A program made the position numbers and the translations under genes. A DNA stretch of 64,000 nucleotides from assembly GCF_947486615.1 (NCBI RefSeq), contig NZ_CANKUD010000002.1, forward strand, positions 124,001 through 188,000. Reading direction: 5' to 3'. Below the pieces are notes generated by a model. The model worked only from the letters and a program-made list of their open reading frames with translations. It made no database searches and had not been told where the DNA came from. This stretch comes from an uncultured Modestobacter sp. GTDB lineage: Bacteria; Actinomycetota; Actinomycetes; Mycobacteriales; Geodermatophilaceae. This document shows positions 40,034-48,625 of this stretch, piece after piece (position 1 is the stretch's first letter; each line of letters opens with the position of its first letter).

Positions 40034-41194
40034 TCAGTACGTGGGCAGCGCCTTGTCGATGCGGGTGGCCCACGCGGTCACGCCGCCCTGCACGTGCACG
40101 GCGTCCTTGAACCCGGCGTTCTTCACCGCGGCCAGCGCCTCGGCGGAGCGGACGCCGGTCTTGCAGTGCAGCACGATCGGCTTGTCGTTGGGCAGCTGCG
40201 CCAGCGCCCGGCCGGAGAGGATCTCGTCCTTGGGGATCAGCGTCGCGCCCGGGATGGAGACGATCTCGTACTCGTTGGGCTCCCGGACGTCGATCAGCTC
40301 GAAGTCCTTGCCGGCGTCCATCATGTCCTTGAGCTCGTCGACGGTGATCGTCGAGCCCGCGGCCGCCAGCTGGGCCTCCTCGGACACGACGCCGCAGAAC
40401 GCCTCGTAGTCGATGAGGCCGGTGATCGGCTCGCCCTCCGGGTCCTTGCGCACCTTGATCTCGCGGAAGGTCATCTCCAGGGCGTCGTAGACCATCAGCC
40501 GGCCCAGCAGCGTCTCGCCGATGCCGGTGATGAGCTTGACCGCCTCGGTGGCCTGGATGGCGCCGACGGTCGCGCAGAGCACGCCCAGCACGCCGCCCTC
40601 GGCGCAGGAGGGCACCATCCCGGGCGGCGGCGGCACCGGGTAGAGGTCGCGGTAGTTGGGCCCGTGCTCGTTCCAGAACACCGAGACCTGACCATCGAAG
40701 CGGTAGATCGAGCCCCAGACGTAGGGCTTGTCCAGCAGCACGCAGGCGTCGTTCACCAGGTAGCGGGTGGCGAAGTTGTCGGTGCCGTCGACGATCAGGT
40801 CGTACTCGCCGAAGATGTCCAGCACGTTCTCGCTGTCCAGCCGCGTCTCGTGCAGCCGGACGTCGATGAGCGGGTTGATCTCCTTGATGGAGTCCCGCGC
40901 GCTCTCGGCCTTGGACCGGCCCACGTCGGACTGCCCGTGGATGATCTGGCGCTGCAGGTTGGACTCGTCGACGGTGTCGAACTCGACGATGCCCAGGGTG
41001 CCCACGCCGGCCGCGGCCAGGTACATGAGCACCGGCGACCCGAGGCCACCGGCACCGACGGCGAGCACCTTGGCGTTCTTCAGGCGCTTCTGCCCGTCCA
41101 TCCCGACGTCGGGGATGATCAGGTGGCGGCTGTAGCGGCGGACCTCGTCGATCGACAGGTCGGCGGCGGGCTCCACCAGGGGGGGCAACTGCAC
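40034..41194 (-). CDS. moeZ: MoeZ-type adenylyltransferase/sulfurtransferase
   Basis: 386 residues. The N-terminal E1-like domain has VGAGGLGSPVLMYLAAAGVG (nucleotide loop), DESNLQRQ, DGTDNFATRYLVND and CAEGGVLGVLC. The C-terminal rhodanese domain (~290-386) has FELIDVREPNEYE and HCKTGVRS with the persulfide Cys at ~344. It adenylates and sulfurates the C-terminus of small sulfur carriers (MoaD, CysO) for molybdopterin and cysteine synthesis. GTG 41194 is chosen because GAGGAG lies upstream; the longer frame is not conserved-looking. Same position as Rv3206c in M. tuberculosis. Confidence 0.92.
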   Translation of the reverse strand: MQLPPLVEPAADLSIDEVRRYSRHLIIPDVGMDGQKRLKNAKVLAVGAGGLGSPVLMYLAAAGVGTLGIVEFDTVDESNLQRQIIHGQSDVGRSKAESARDSIKEINPLIDVRLHETRLDSENVLDIFGEYDLIVDGTDNFATRYLVNDACVLLDKPYVWGSIYRFDGQVSVFWNEHGPNYRDLYPVPPPPGMVPSCAEGGVLGVLCATVGAIQATEAVKLITGIGETLLGRLMVYDALEMTFREIKVRKDPEGEPITGLIDYEAFCGVVSEEAQLAAAGSTITVDELKDMMDAGKDFELIDVREPNEYEIVSIPGATLIPKDEILSGRALAQLPNDKPIVLHCKTGVRSAEALAAVKNAGFKDAVHVQGGVTAWATRIDKALPTY

Positions 41195-41318
41195 GGCGCG
41201 CTCCTCACACTGCTGCGGTGACAGGGCTGACCGGCTCCAGAGGCCGGGGTCCTGGACTGCGCAACAGCGTGACACGCGGTGGTGATTCCCACGGTGGGCA
41301 GGCTGGTGGGGCGGGGCG

Positions 41319-41361
41319 CCGCTGACCGGCGGGCCGGGGTCTCCGGCCCGCCGGTCAGCGG
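41319..41361 (-). terminator. 19-bp perfect terminator hairpin of the GH31 gene
   Basis: Arms 41319-41337 and 41343-41361, 5-nt loop, 7 nt past the stop. Confidence 0.85.
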
Positions 41362-41368
41362 GAGCCGG

Positions 41369-44300
41369 TCAGCGGTAGGCCACCTCCATCGGCATCCGGA
41401 CCGGCCGCTTCGGCACCGAGACGGTGAGCACGCGGGTCTCCGGGTCGAACGTCCAGCGGCCGGTGTCCATCCGGGCACCGTTGAGCATCACCGAGCGCGG
41501 CTCGTGCGCGTCCAGGAAGCGCACCGTCCAGTTCCGCTCGGTCACCCCGCCGGCGTAGGAGCCCTTGGGCGCCGAGACGTGCACGATCGACCGGTTGCCG
41601 TCCACCGAGGCACGGACGGCGGTGGTCCGGCTCTGCGAGCGGTCGTCGGTGACCCCGTCGTCCTCGAAGAGGGAGAAGGCCCCCTTGGCCCCGGAACCGA
41701 CCGTGAGGGTCACATCGGTCAGCGGGTTCTGGGCGTCGTTGGCGACGTCGTCCGTCCGGGTGGCGACGATGCCGCCCGAGCGCACGAACACCGGCATGGT
41801 GTCCAGGCCGCTGGTGACGTCGGCGGTGGTGCCGCCGGCGTACGTCTGCCCGGTGAACCAGTCGGTCCACGAGCTGCCCGGTGGGAACCAGACCCGGGTG
41901 GTCGCCGTCTCACCCGGCGTCACCACCGGCGCGACCAGGACGTCGGGGCCGTACAGGTACTCGCTGCCGGCGGTCGCGTAGGCCTCCTGCTCACCCGGGT
42001 GGTGCAGGTAGGGCGCACGGACGACGGGGACGCCGGTGGCCTCCGCCTCCCGGGCCAGCGTGTACGTGTAGGGCACGAGGGCCTCACGCAGCCGCAGCGC
42101 ATCGGCCGCCGCGTCGCCGCCGGCCCCCGGGTACTGCCAGGGCAGCCGGTCACCGTGGTTGCTGTGCAGCCGGTCGATCGGCTGCCAGGTGCCGAACTGC
42201 ACCCAGCGGGCGTAGAGGTCGTCGGGCAGCTTGTCGGTCCGGACGCCGTCCACGACGTCGGAACCCGGCAGCCCCCAGTTGCCCCCGTTGTGCCCACCGA
42301 TGTCGTGGCTGACCGGCGACAGGCCGGTGGCCGCGGACTGCCCGGAGGTGAAGCCGACCTCGGCGGCCAGCATGCTCCAGGTGGACGTGGTGTCACCGGT
42401 GAAGGGCAGCGTGGTGCGCTTGTCCGCCCACGGACCGGTCGGCAGCGGCGTCGCGTTGCCGTAGCCACCGGCCTGCAGCGAGCCGAAGGCGCGGGAGAAG
42501 GCGAACCCACGTCCGAGCCGGGAGTCGCTGTAGTCGGCGTACGCCTGGTTGATCCAGGCGTCGCCGGTGACGCCCTCGAGGTTGGACTCGCTGGCGTCGC
42601 AGCACCAGTCCAGCCACCACACGTCCTGCCCGGCCGCCTGCATCGAGTCGTGCAGCTCGAGGTAGGCCGCCAGCTGGTCGGGGTCGCCGAAGTCGAACGT
42701 GTAGCAGACCGGGCCGCCGTTGCACCCGCTGGTGCGCTGGGTGAGCTTGCCCTTGGCGGTCGCCTGCGCGGCGGCCAGCTTCGGGTCGCGGGCGTCGATG
42801 CTCGGGTGCACGTTCAGGCTGGTGTGCAGCCCCTGCGCCTTCGCCCAGGCGAAGAAGCCGGCCGGGTCGGGGAACTTCTCCCGATCGATCTCCCAGCCGT
42901 TCCAGGTGTTGCCCGCCTTGAAGTCGGTGTCGATGACCAGGGCGTCGAGCGGGACGTCGTTCGCCCGGAACTGCTCGACCACGGCCTGGTAGTCCGCGGC
43001 GGTGCGGTCGAGGTACTCGGAGAACCAGACGCCGTAGGTCCAGCGCGGCAGCAGCATCGACGGCCCGGTCAGGGTGGCGAGGTCGCCCAGCGCCTGTTGG
43101 TACTCGTGGCCGTAGCCGAAGACGTAGCCGTCCTGGTAGCCACCGGCCCCGTGCGAGGAGCGCGGGGTGGGCGTGCGGGTCGCCTCGTCGTAGATCGCCG
43201 AGGTGGTGTCGTCCAGCAGCGACCAGCCGTCCTGGTAGAGCAGGCCGGGGTTGAGGGCCGGGTTGCCGTTGCGCGCGTCGACGCCGTCCAGGCTGCGGCG
43301 GTAGCCGCCCAGGGCGGCGTGCGGTGCGAGCAGCGGCGCACCGGTCGCGGTGACGGCGACGGTGTCGAGGTTGGCACCGCAGCCGCCCGCCGCCGGGCAG
43401 CTGAGGACGACGTCGTTGTCACCGGCCGCCAGCACGACGGGGGTGGCGATGGTGCGCCAGCTGTCCCAGCTGCTGGTCGCCGCGAGCGGGACGACGGCCG
43501 CCGGGCCGGTGCCGGCCTGCACCGTCATGGAGCCGTCCCCGGCCACCCCGTCGGCGTAGCGGAGCTGCAGGTCGTAGGTGCCGGCCTTCGGCACCCCGAC
43601 GACGCGCACCGAGTCGGTGGCCCCGCTGACGTCCAGGCCGGCGGTGAAGCCCTCGCCCGAGTACCCGTTGTGGTCCTCGGCCAGCCGGGCGCCGGCTGAC
43701 AGCGCGCCGGACTCGGCCTCGCAGATCGCACCGAAGTCGCAGTCCTCGCCCACGACCGGCGCGGGCTGTCCGAGGCCGGACCCGACCGGGCCGACCGAGA
43801 GGCTGTCGACGTTGACGTCGCCGCCGTCGGACTGCTGCCGGACCAGGGTCACCCGGTTGGCGCCCTCGGACAGCTGGACCCGTGCGGCGGCCAGGCCCCA
43901 GGTGTCCCAGTTCCCGGTGGCGGGCAGCCTCAGCGGGGTGCTCGCGCCGCCCTCGACCGCGACCGTGAGGCCGGTCGGCTCGGCGAAGCCCCGGGCGTAG
44001 CGGGTGGTGAGGTCGTACTCGCCGGCGGCGGGCGCCTCGACGGAGAAGGTGGCGGCGTCGCCCACGGCCTCGTAGCCGGCGGCGAAGCCGGTGCCGGTGT
44101 AGCCGGGGTGGTCGGTGGCGAGGTGCAGCCGCCCCGACAGCGCGAGGGCCTCCGCCTCGCACAGGGCGTCGAAGTCGCAGACCACGGTCGCGCCGGGGTA
44201 GGCGGCGCCGGGGGTCAGCACCGCCAGGCTGTCGATGTTGAGCTGGCCGGTGTCGGTCGGGCGGTGGGTGAGCGCCACGGTGTGCCGGCCGGCCGAGAGG

Positions 44301-45052
44301 TCGAGGTCGACCGGCAGCACCGACCAGGTGTCCCAGTTGCCCGTCGGGGGCAGCGAGATCTGCCGGGCGCCCTCGCCGTCGACGGTGAGCGTCAGCGTGC
44401 GCGGCTCGCCCAGCCCGTTGGCGTAGCGCAGCGCGAGCTGGTGAGCCCCGGCGGTGGCGACGGTGACCTCCAGGGACATCGAGGTCCCGGTGCCCTCGAA
44501 GCCGGCGGCGAACCCGGTGCCGGTGAAGCCGGAGTGGTCGCCGGCCACGCCCACGCTGTCCAGCGTGAGGTCCTCGGCCTCGCAGAGCGCGCCGACCTCG
44601 CAGGAGGCGAGCTCCCGCCCGGCCCACGGTGAGGCGACCACGTCCTGCTCGCCGGCCTGCAGCTGGACGACGAGGTTGTCCTCGGTGAAGCGGCCGGACC
44701 CGATCTCGTAGCGGAGGGTCATCGCGCCGGTGTCCAGCACCAGCCAGCCGTCCCGCTTGGCGGTCCGCACCGGTGTCCTGGGGAAGGCGTCCCTCCCGAT
44801 CGCGTTGAACGTCGGCGCGTCGACGAAGCGGGAGTCGCCGGCGTACTCGGTGCGCACCAGCGTCGGTGACAGGACCTCGAACCGGGCCTGGCCCGACGTG
44901 ATCGCCCCGGATGCGGCGTCGCGCGGCGGCGGGGCGGCCGTCGCGGCGGGCGCGACGGCGACGACCACCGCGGCGACGGCCACTGCCGCCGGTACGGCCG
45001 CCGGCCATCGGGACCGACGTCTGCGGCCTCGTGGTGTTCCGGGCAGGTCCAT
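41369..45052 (-). CDS. Large secreted GH31 glycosidase with three carbohydrate-binding-like inserts
   Basis: 1227 residues, with a signal peptide (RRRRSRWPAAVPAAVAVAA, cleavage near ATAA). The N-terminal GH31 beta-domain (~40-150) is followed by three ~140-residue CBM35/CBM6-like repeats, each opening with C-E-A-E (~157, ~297, ~442), with TGTGFAAG and NWDTW repeated. The barrel (~630-1000) has LPRWTYGVWFSEYLDR, DVWWLDWCCDASE (nucleophile region, ~811) and SPVSHDIGGHNG. Beta-sandwich domains close it. Substrate: an alpha-glucan, xyloglucan or related sugar; unknown. ATG 45052 is preferred over TTG 45061. A CRP-like site and an operator-like palindrome lie upstream. Confidence 0.88.
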   Translation of the reverse strand: MDLPGTPRGRRRRSRWPAAVPAAVAVAAVVVAVAPAATAAPPPRDAASGAITSGQARFEVLSPTLVRTEYAGDSRFVDAPTFNAIGRDAFPRTPVRTAKRDGWLVLDTGAMTLRYEIGSGRFTEDNLVVQLQAGEQDVVASPWAGRELASCEVGALCEAEDLTLDSVGVAGDHSGFTGTGFAAGFEGTGTSMSLEVTVATAGAHQLALRYANGLGEPRTLTLTVDGEGARQISLPPTGNWDTWSVLPVDLDLSAGRHTVALTHRPTDTGQLNIDSLAVLTPGAAYPGATVVCDFDALCEAEALALSGRLHLATDHPGYTGTGFAAGYEAVGDAATFSVEAPAAGEYDLTTRYARGFAEPTGLTVAVEGGASTPLRLPATGNWDTWGLAAARVQLSEGANRVTLVRQQSDGGDVNVDSLSVGPVGSGLGQPAPVVGEDCDFGAICEAESGALSAGARLAEDHNGYSGEGFTAGLDVSGATDSVRVVGVPKAGTYDLQLRYADGVAGDGSMTVQAGTGPAAVVPLAATSSWDSWRTIATPVVLAAGDNDVVLSCPAAGGCGANLDTVAVTATGAPLLAPHAALGGYRRSLDGVDARNGNPALNPGLLYQDGWSLLDDTTSAIYDEATRTPTPRSSHGAGGYQDGYVFGYGHEYQQALGDLATLTGPSMLLPRWTYGVWFSEYLDRTAADYQAVVEQFRANDVPLDALVIDTDFKAGNTWNGWEIDREKFPDPAGFFAWAKAQGLHTSLNVHPSIDARDPKLAAAQATAKGKLTQRTSGCNGGPVCYTFDFGDPDQLAAYLELHDSMQAAGQDVWWLDWCCDASESNLEGVTGDAWINQAYADYSDSRLGRGFAFSRAFGSLQAGGYGNATPLPTGPWADKRTTLPFTGDTTSTWSMLAAEVGFTSGQSAATGLSPVSHDIGGHNGGNWGLPGSDVVDGVRTDKLPDDLYARWVQFGTWQPIDRLHSNHGDRLPWQYPGAGGDAAADALRLREALVPYTYTLAREAEATGVPVVRAPYLHHPGEQEAYATAGSEYLYGPDVLVAPVVTPGETATTRVWFPPGSSWTDWFTGQTYAGGTTADVTSGLDTMPVFVRSGGIVATRTDDVANDAQNPLTDVTLTVGSGAKGAFSLFEDDGVTDDRSQSRTTAVRASVDGNRSIVHVSAPKGSYAGGVTERNWTVRFLDAHEPRSVMLNGARMDTGRWTFDPETRVLTVSVPKRPVRMPMEVAYR

Positions 45053-45056
45053 GTAC

Positions 45057-45074
45057 GACAACCTCTCTGTTGTC
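45057..45074. promoter_or_regulatory. Inverted repeat at the GH31 ribosome-binding region
   Basis: GACAAC-N6-GTTGTC, ending 4 nt before the ATG; it overlaps the AGAGAGG ribosome site. It could be an operator or a translation-blocking hairpin. Confidence 0.35.
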
Positions 45075-45204
45075 CGCGGTCAGGGCGCGCCACCCGGGGC
45101 GACGCGGTCTGCGCCGCCTGCCGGGGTCCGGTCGCGCGGGCCGGTCCACCCCCCGGACCACCGCCAGGACCACGGTCCGGCGGCCGCTCGGTAGTGCGCG
45201 GAGT

Positions 45205-45216
45205 GCAACCAGTTGC
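45205..45216. promoter_or_regulatory. LacI/GalR-type palindrome upstream of GH31
   Basis: GCAAC-CA-GTTGC, a perfect palindrome in a 264-bp promoter region; the half-site resembles LacI-family operators. No LacI gene is in the window. Confidence 0.35.
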
Positions 45217-45228
45217 CTGAGTGGATCC

Positions 45229-45244
45229 TGTGTGCGCGATCACA
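45229..45244. promoter_or_regulatory. CRP/GlxR-like site upstream of GH31
   Basis: TGTGTGCGCGATCACA matches TGTGA-N6-TCACA at 9 of 10 positions. This would suggest cAMP-dependent catabolite control of the glycosidase. Confidence 0.45.
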
Positions 45245-45316
45245 CCTTGTCAACGGCCCGCAGGCAGAGAGTGACGGACGTTCGAGGTCCGGATCGGCAC
45301 TCGCTCGGCGCCGGGC

Positions 45317-46306
45317 TCAGCCCTGCGGGAACGGCCAGGCGTTCTTGGCACAGCCCTGCAGGCCCAGGGTCTGCTGCTGCATGACCGGGGCGAGCTGGCC
45401 GGGGCCGGGGCAGGGCTGGTGGCCGTTGCCCAGCGCGTGCCCGACCTCGTGGTTGACCACGTACTGCCGGTAGGTCGGGACGTCCCCGCCGTAGTCGGGG
45501 ACGGCGGTCTCCCAGCGCGCGAGGTTGATCACCGCACGCTCGCCGTACCGGCAGGAGGTGTAGCCGCCGGTGCCCACCCCCGGGCAGTACGTCTCCATGC
45601 TCCCGGGGCTGACCAGGCTGACCCGGAACTCGTAGGCACCGCCGGCTGCCTCGGCCGCACCGACCCGCTGGAAGGACCGCTGTCCACCCGCCCCCCAGGA
45701 CCGCGGGTCGCCGAGGGTGGCCTCCACGGCGGCGGCGAACTGGGCCCCGTCGACGCCGATGCCGTCCTCCACCTCCACGACGAACCGCTGGAGTGGGCCG
45801 GTGCCGTAGACCCCGGAGGTCCCGTCGACCACGGAGACCGTGCCGGCGCCCTGCTCGACGTAGGTGGCCGCGGCCGGCGGGGCCGGCTCCGCGGTCGGCG
45901 TCCCCTCACCCTCCGCCGCGGGCGTCGTGGCGGGTGCGGTGCTCGAGGGTGCGGTGCTGGCGGGGGCGGCCTCGGCGGGTGGGCCGACCGGGGAGGCGGC
46001 CGCGGTGTCGGTCGCCCGTCCCCCGGTGACCACGCCGGTCACGGCGTCGAGCAGCGCGACGACGGTGGCCAGCGTGAGCAGCGGGATGGCGTAGGCCCGC
46101 CAGCCGTACCGCTGGACGAACCGGCCGAACCGGCTGCGGGCCGGGGCCGGACCGCGCCGGCGGTGGGGCGCCGGGTCGCGGCGCGCGACGAGGGGGCCGG
46201 CGGGCCGCTGGGCCCGCGGGTCGGCCGGCCGCGGCCCGGGCCGCTCGCCCACGGGGCGTCCGCGCCGGCCCACCTCCCGGTCGGCGCGCGGGCCGGAGCT
46301 CGTCAC
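45317..46306 (-). CDS. DUF3152 zincin-like secreted/anchored protein
   Basis: 329 residues. A basic, Arg/Pro-rich start, one membrane segment (~75-97, AYAIPLLTLATVVALLDAVTG), an Ala/Pro/Thr linker, then the DUF3152 domain with VNHEVGHALGNGHQPCPGPG (~284-303): HExxHxxxxxH is the metzincin-like zinc site. Four cysteines (YCPGV, SCRYG, PCPGPG, GCAKN) suggest disulfides and an outside location. The relative Rv3207c is uncharacterised. GTG 46306 is preceded by GAGATT at 7 nt (leaderless type); an upstream extension reads through the next gene. Confidence 0.85.
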   Translation of the reverse strand: MTSSGPRADREVGRRGRPVGERPGPRPADPRAQRPAGPLVARRDPAPHRRRGPAPARSRFGRFVQRYGWRAYAIPLLTLATVVALLDAVTGVVTGGRATDTAAASPVGPPAEAAPASTAPSSTAPATTPAAEGEGTPTAEPAPPAAATYVEQGAGTVSVVDGTSGVYGTGPLQRFVVEVEDGIGVDGAQFAAAVEATLGDPRSWGAGGQRSFQRVGAAEAAGGAYEFRVSLVSPGSMETYCPGVGTGGYTSCRYGERAVINLARWETAVPDYGGDVPTYRQYVVNHEVGHALGNGHQPCPGPGQLAPVMQQQTLGLQGCAKNAWPFPQG

Positions 46307-46367
46307 GCCCGCCAATCTCTCACGACGACCGTCCCGGGCGGCAGACCTCGGCCGGGACGGCGGGGGA

Positions 46368-47426
46368 TCACACCCGCTGGGCGCGGCTCCCGGTCTCCCC
46401 GGTCGCGACGGCCGCCCCGGTCGTGCCCGCCGCGGCGTCCTCGGCGAGCGCCAGCACCGCACGAGCGGTGGGCTCCGGCGCCTCCAGCATCGCCAGGTGA
46501 CCGATGCCGGCCTGGACCTGCAGCCGGGCGTCGGGCAGCACCCCGGCCAGCCGGGGCGCCAGCGCCGGGTCGACCAGCTTGTCCCGGTCGCCCCAGACGA
46601 CGAGGGACGGCGCCTGCACCGAGCGGGCCATCCGCCAGGCGTTGGCCCGCCCGACGCGGAAGTAGGAGGTCATCAGGCCGCGCAGGCTGCGGGTGAGCGC
46701 CTGCCCGGCCCACGGCTGCTCGTCCCGCTGCCGCATCTCCGCCACCGCCTCCTCGACCCGCTCCCGCGGCACCCGGGTCGGGTCGCCGAAGCACATCTGC
46801 AGCAGCCCGCGGACCCGCTGCTCCGGGCTCACCCCGGCCATCCGGCGTTCGGCCAGCGACGGGACGCCGGGGAGCAGCACGAGGGTGATGGCCCGGTCGA
46901 ACGCCGCGGGCACCCGGTAGACCGGCATGGCCGCCGAGATCAGCGTCAGCGTGGCGACCAGGTCGGGACGGCGGGCGGCGACCCAGACGCTGACCAGGCC
47001 ACCGAGGGAGTTGCCGACCAGGTGCACCGGGGCCCCCTGCCCCGGTCCGGGCTGCGCGACGACCCACTCCAGCACGTCGACGACGGCCTGGACGTGCCGG
47101 TGGACCGAGTAGCGGGACGGTGGGGCGGACTGCCCGAAGCCGGGCAGGTCCAGCGCGTAGCCGTCGAAGCGGACGGCGAGCAGCGCGGCCAGGTCGGTCC
47201 AGTTGGTCGAGGCGCCGCCCAGGCCGTGCACGTAGAGCGCCCGCTCGTGCGGGGCGTCCGCCGGCGGGTCGGCGGCCGGCTGCCCGTCGTCGTCCACCGG
47301 GCCGGTCCACGGGGTGTGCCGGACGAGCACCTCGCCACCGGTCACCGGGACCATCGCCCCGGGCCACGGCGGGAGGAGCACGCCGGGCCGGGGCAGCGGG
47401 GTCTCGGACAGCCGGGCGTCGCTCAC
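46368..47426 (-). CDS. Alpha/beta hydrolase
   Basis: 352 residues. YVHGLGGASTNWTDLA is the oxyanion loop, LVGNSLGGLVSVWVA (~137-151) puts Ser in a G-N-S-L-G nucleophile elbow, VVWGDRDKLVDP gives the acid, and IGHLAMLEAPE the base His. A helical cap (~185-260) lies between. Serine esterase/lipase-like; substrate unknown. GTG 47426 with TACCGT 7 nt upstream; divergent from the TetR gene. Confidence 0.87.
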   Translation of the reverse strand: MSDARLSETPLPRPGVLLPPWPGAMVPVTGGEVLVRHTPWTGPVDDDGQPAADPPADAPHERALYVHGLGGASTNWTDLAALLAVRFDGYALDLPGFGQSAPPSRYSVHRHVQAVVDVLEWVVAQPGPGQGAPVHLVGNSLGGLVSVWVAARRPDLVATLTLISAAMPVYRVPAAFDRAITLVLLPGVPSLAERRMAGVSPEQRVRGLLQMCFGDPTRVPRERVEEAVAEMRQRDEQPWAGQALTRSLRGLMTSYFRVGRANAWRMARSVQAPSLVVWGDRDKLVDPALAPRLAGVLPDARLQVQAGIGHLAMLEAPEPTARAVLALAEDAAAGTTGAAVATGETGSRAQRV

Positions 47427-47433
47427 CCGCCCG

Positions 47434-47439
47434 ACGGTA
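47434..47439 (-). promoter_or_regulatory. -10 element, leaderless hydrolase (divergent from TetR)
   Basis: TACCGT on the minus strand, 7 nt before GTG 47426. Confidence 0.5.
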
Positions 47440-47477
47440 GAACACCGAGATGGCGCCCACCGCCCACCGTTGCGGAC

Positions 47478-47499
47478 GACGCCGTCCAGCAACGGCGTC
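47478..47499. promoter_or_regulatory. Candidate TetR operator
   Basis: GACGCCGT-N6-ACGGCGTC, perfect arms, in the 90-bp gap between the divergent hydrolase and TetR genes, 1 nt from TAAGCT (47501-47506). Confidence 0.5.
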
Positions 47500-47516
47500 G
47501 GTAAGCTCGCCCCGCC

Positions 47517-48167
47517 ATGCAGCCAAGCCGACCCGTCCCCGTGCCGCCGGCCGCCCGCCGCACCTCCCGCCTGCCGCGCAGCGCCCGCCGGCTGCAGCTG
47601 CTGCGGGCCGCGCAGGACGTCTTCGTCGCCCAGGGGTTCCACGCCGCCGCGATGGACGACATCGCCGACCGTGCCGGGGTCAGCAAGCCGGTGCTCTACC
47701 AGCACTTCCCCGGCAAGCGCGAGCTCTACCTGGCGTTGCTGGAGCAGCAGGTCGACGAGCTCAGCGACCGGGTCAGCCAGGCGATGGCCGGCACCGAGGA
47801 CAACCGCACCCGGGTCGACGGCGCGGTGGGCGCCTACTTCGACTTCGTCGACGCCGAGGGCGAGGCGTTCCGGCTGGTCTTCGAGTCCGACCTGCGCAAC
47901 GACCCCGACGTCCGCCGGCTGGCCGACCGCGGCGCCCTGGCGTGCATCGAGGCGATCGCCGAGGTGATCGCGGTCGACACCGGCGCCGACCCGGAGCGGG
48001 CGCTGCTGCTGTCCGCGGGGCTGACCGGGCTGGCCGAGAACAGCGCCCGCTGGTGGCTGGCCCGCAAGGGCACCGTCTCCCGCGACGAGGCGGTCTCGCT
48101 CATGTCCGCGCTGGCCTGGCGGGGCATCTCCGGCTTCCCGCGCCGGGACGACGCCGACGACGCCTGA
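47517..48167 (+). CDS. TetR/AcrR-family regulator
   Basis: 216 residues. A basic N-terminal arm and a classical TetR helix-turn-helix (RRLQLLRAAQDVFVAQGF, then MDDIADRAGVSKPVLYQHF, residues ~25-65). The C-terminal ligand domain (EAFRLVFESDLRNDPDVRRL) is close to the Rv3208 group. ATG start; TAAGCT lies 10 nt upstream. The palindrome at 47478-47499 is a likely operator for itself and perhaps the divergent hydrolase. Ligand unknown. Confidence 0.9.
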   Translation: MQPSRPVPVPPAARRTSRLPRSARRLQLLRAAQDVFVAQGFHAAAMDDIADRAGVSKPVLYQHFPGKRELYLALLEQQVDELSDRVSQAMAGTEDNRTRVDGAVGAYFDFVDAEGEAFRLVFESDLRNDPDVRRLADRGALACIEAIAEVIAVDTGADPERALLLSAGLTGLAENSARWWLARKGTVSRDEAVSLMSALAWRGISGFPRRDDADDA

Positions 48168-48276
48168 GCCGCGGGCCGGCGACGTTCGCTGACGGCGCAC
48201 CCGCCGGACCGGCTGGCCCACCGGGGCCTGGACTAGCGTGGGGAGCCAGCAGCCAGACCTGAGGAGGCATCTCCAC

Positions 48277-48507
48277 GTGGAAGTCAAGATCGGTGTCCAA
48301 CACTCCCCCCGCGAGCTGGTCATCGACAGCCCCAAGACCCCCGACGAGATCGCGGCTGAGGTGTCCAAGGCCATGAGCGCGTCCAAGGACGGCCTGCTGA
48401 CGCTGGTGGACGAGCGCGGCCGCCGCGTCGTCGTCCCGGTCGACCGGATCGCCTACGTCGAGATCGCCGAGGCCGATCAGCGCCGGGTGGGCTTCATCGC
48501 CGGCTGA
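48277..48507 (+). CDS. DUF3107 small protein
   Basis: 76 residues, matching the conserved small protein TB9.4/Rv3208A: VEVKIGVQHSPRELVIDS, DEIAAEVSKAM, LLTLVDERGRRVVVP and IAYVEIAE. Soluble alpha/beta fold of unknown job. GTG 48277 is chosen because GAGGAGG lies upstream. It is followed directly by the stop-adjacent hairpin repeat. Confidence 0.9.
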   Translation: MEVKIGVQHSPRELVIDSPKTPDEIAAEVSKAMSASKDGLLTLVDERGRRVVVPVDRIAYVEIAEADQRRVGFIAG

Positions 48508-48509
48508 CG

Positions 48510-48569
48510 AAGGACCCCGGTGCCCCCCGCGACTCGCTGACGCTGGTCGCGGGCCCCTGCACCGGGGCC
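48510..48569 (+). repeat. Stop-adjacent hairpin repeat (DUF3107 3' end), clearest copy
   Basis: Starting 3 nt past TGA: AAGGACCCCGGTGC, then CCCCCCGCGACTCGC, then GGTCGCGGGCCCCT, then GCACCGGGGCC. Outer stem (11 bp plus the bulged A) and inner stem (CCCGCGAC/GTCGCGGG) stack into one long hairpin. Confidence 0.8.
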
Positions 48570-48583
48570 GTACGAGCCTTGCC

Positions 48584-48619
48584 GACAGGGCGTCGCCGCA
48601 CCCGCGGCGGCGCCCTGTC
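48584..48619 (-). terminator. Terminator hairpin of the ferritin-like gene
   Basis: GACAGGGCG...CGCCCTGTC arms with inner CGCCGC/GCGGCG, 6 nt past the stop at 48626. Confidence 0.75.
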
Positions 48620-48625
48620 GTCGTG

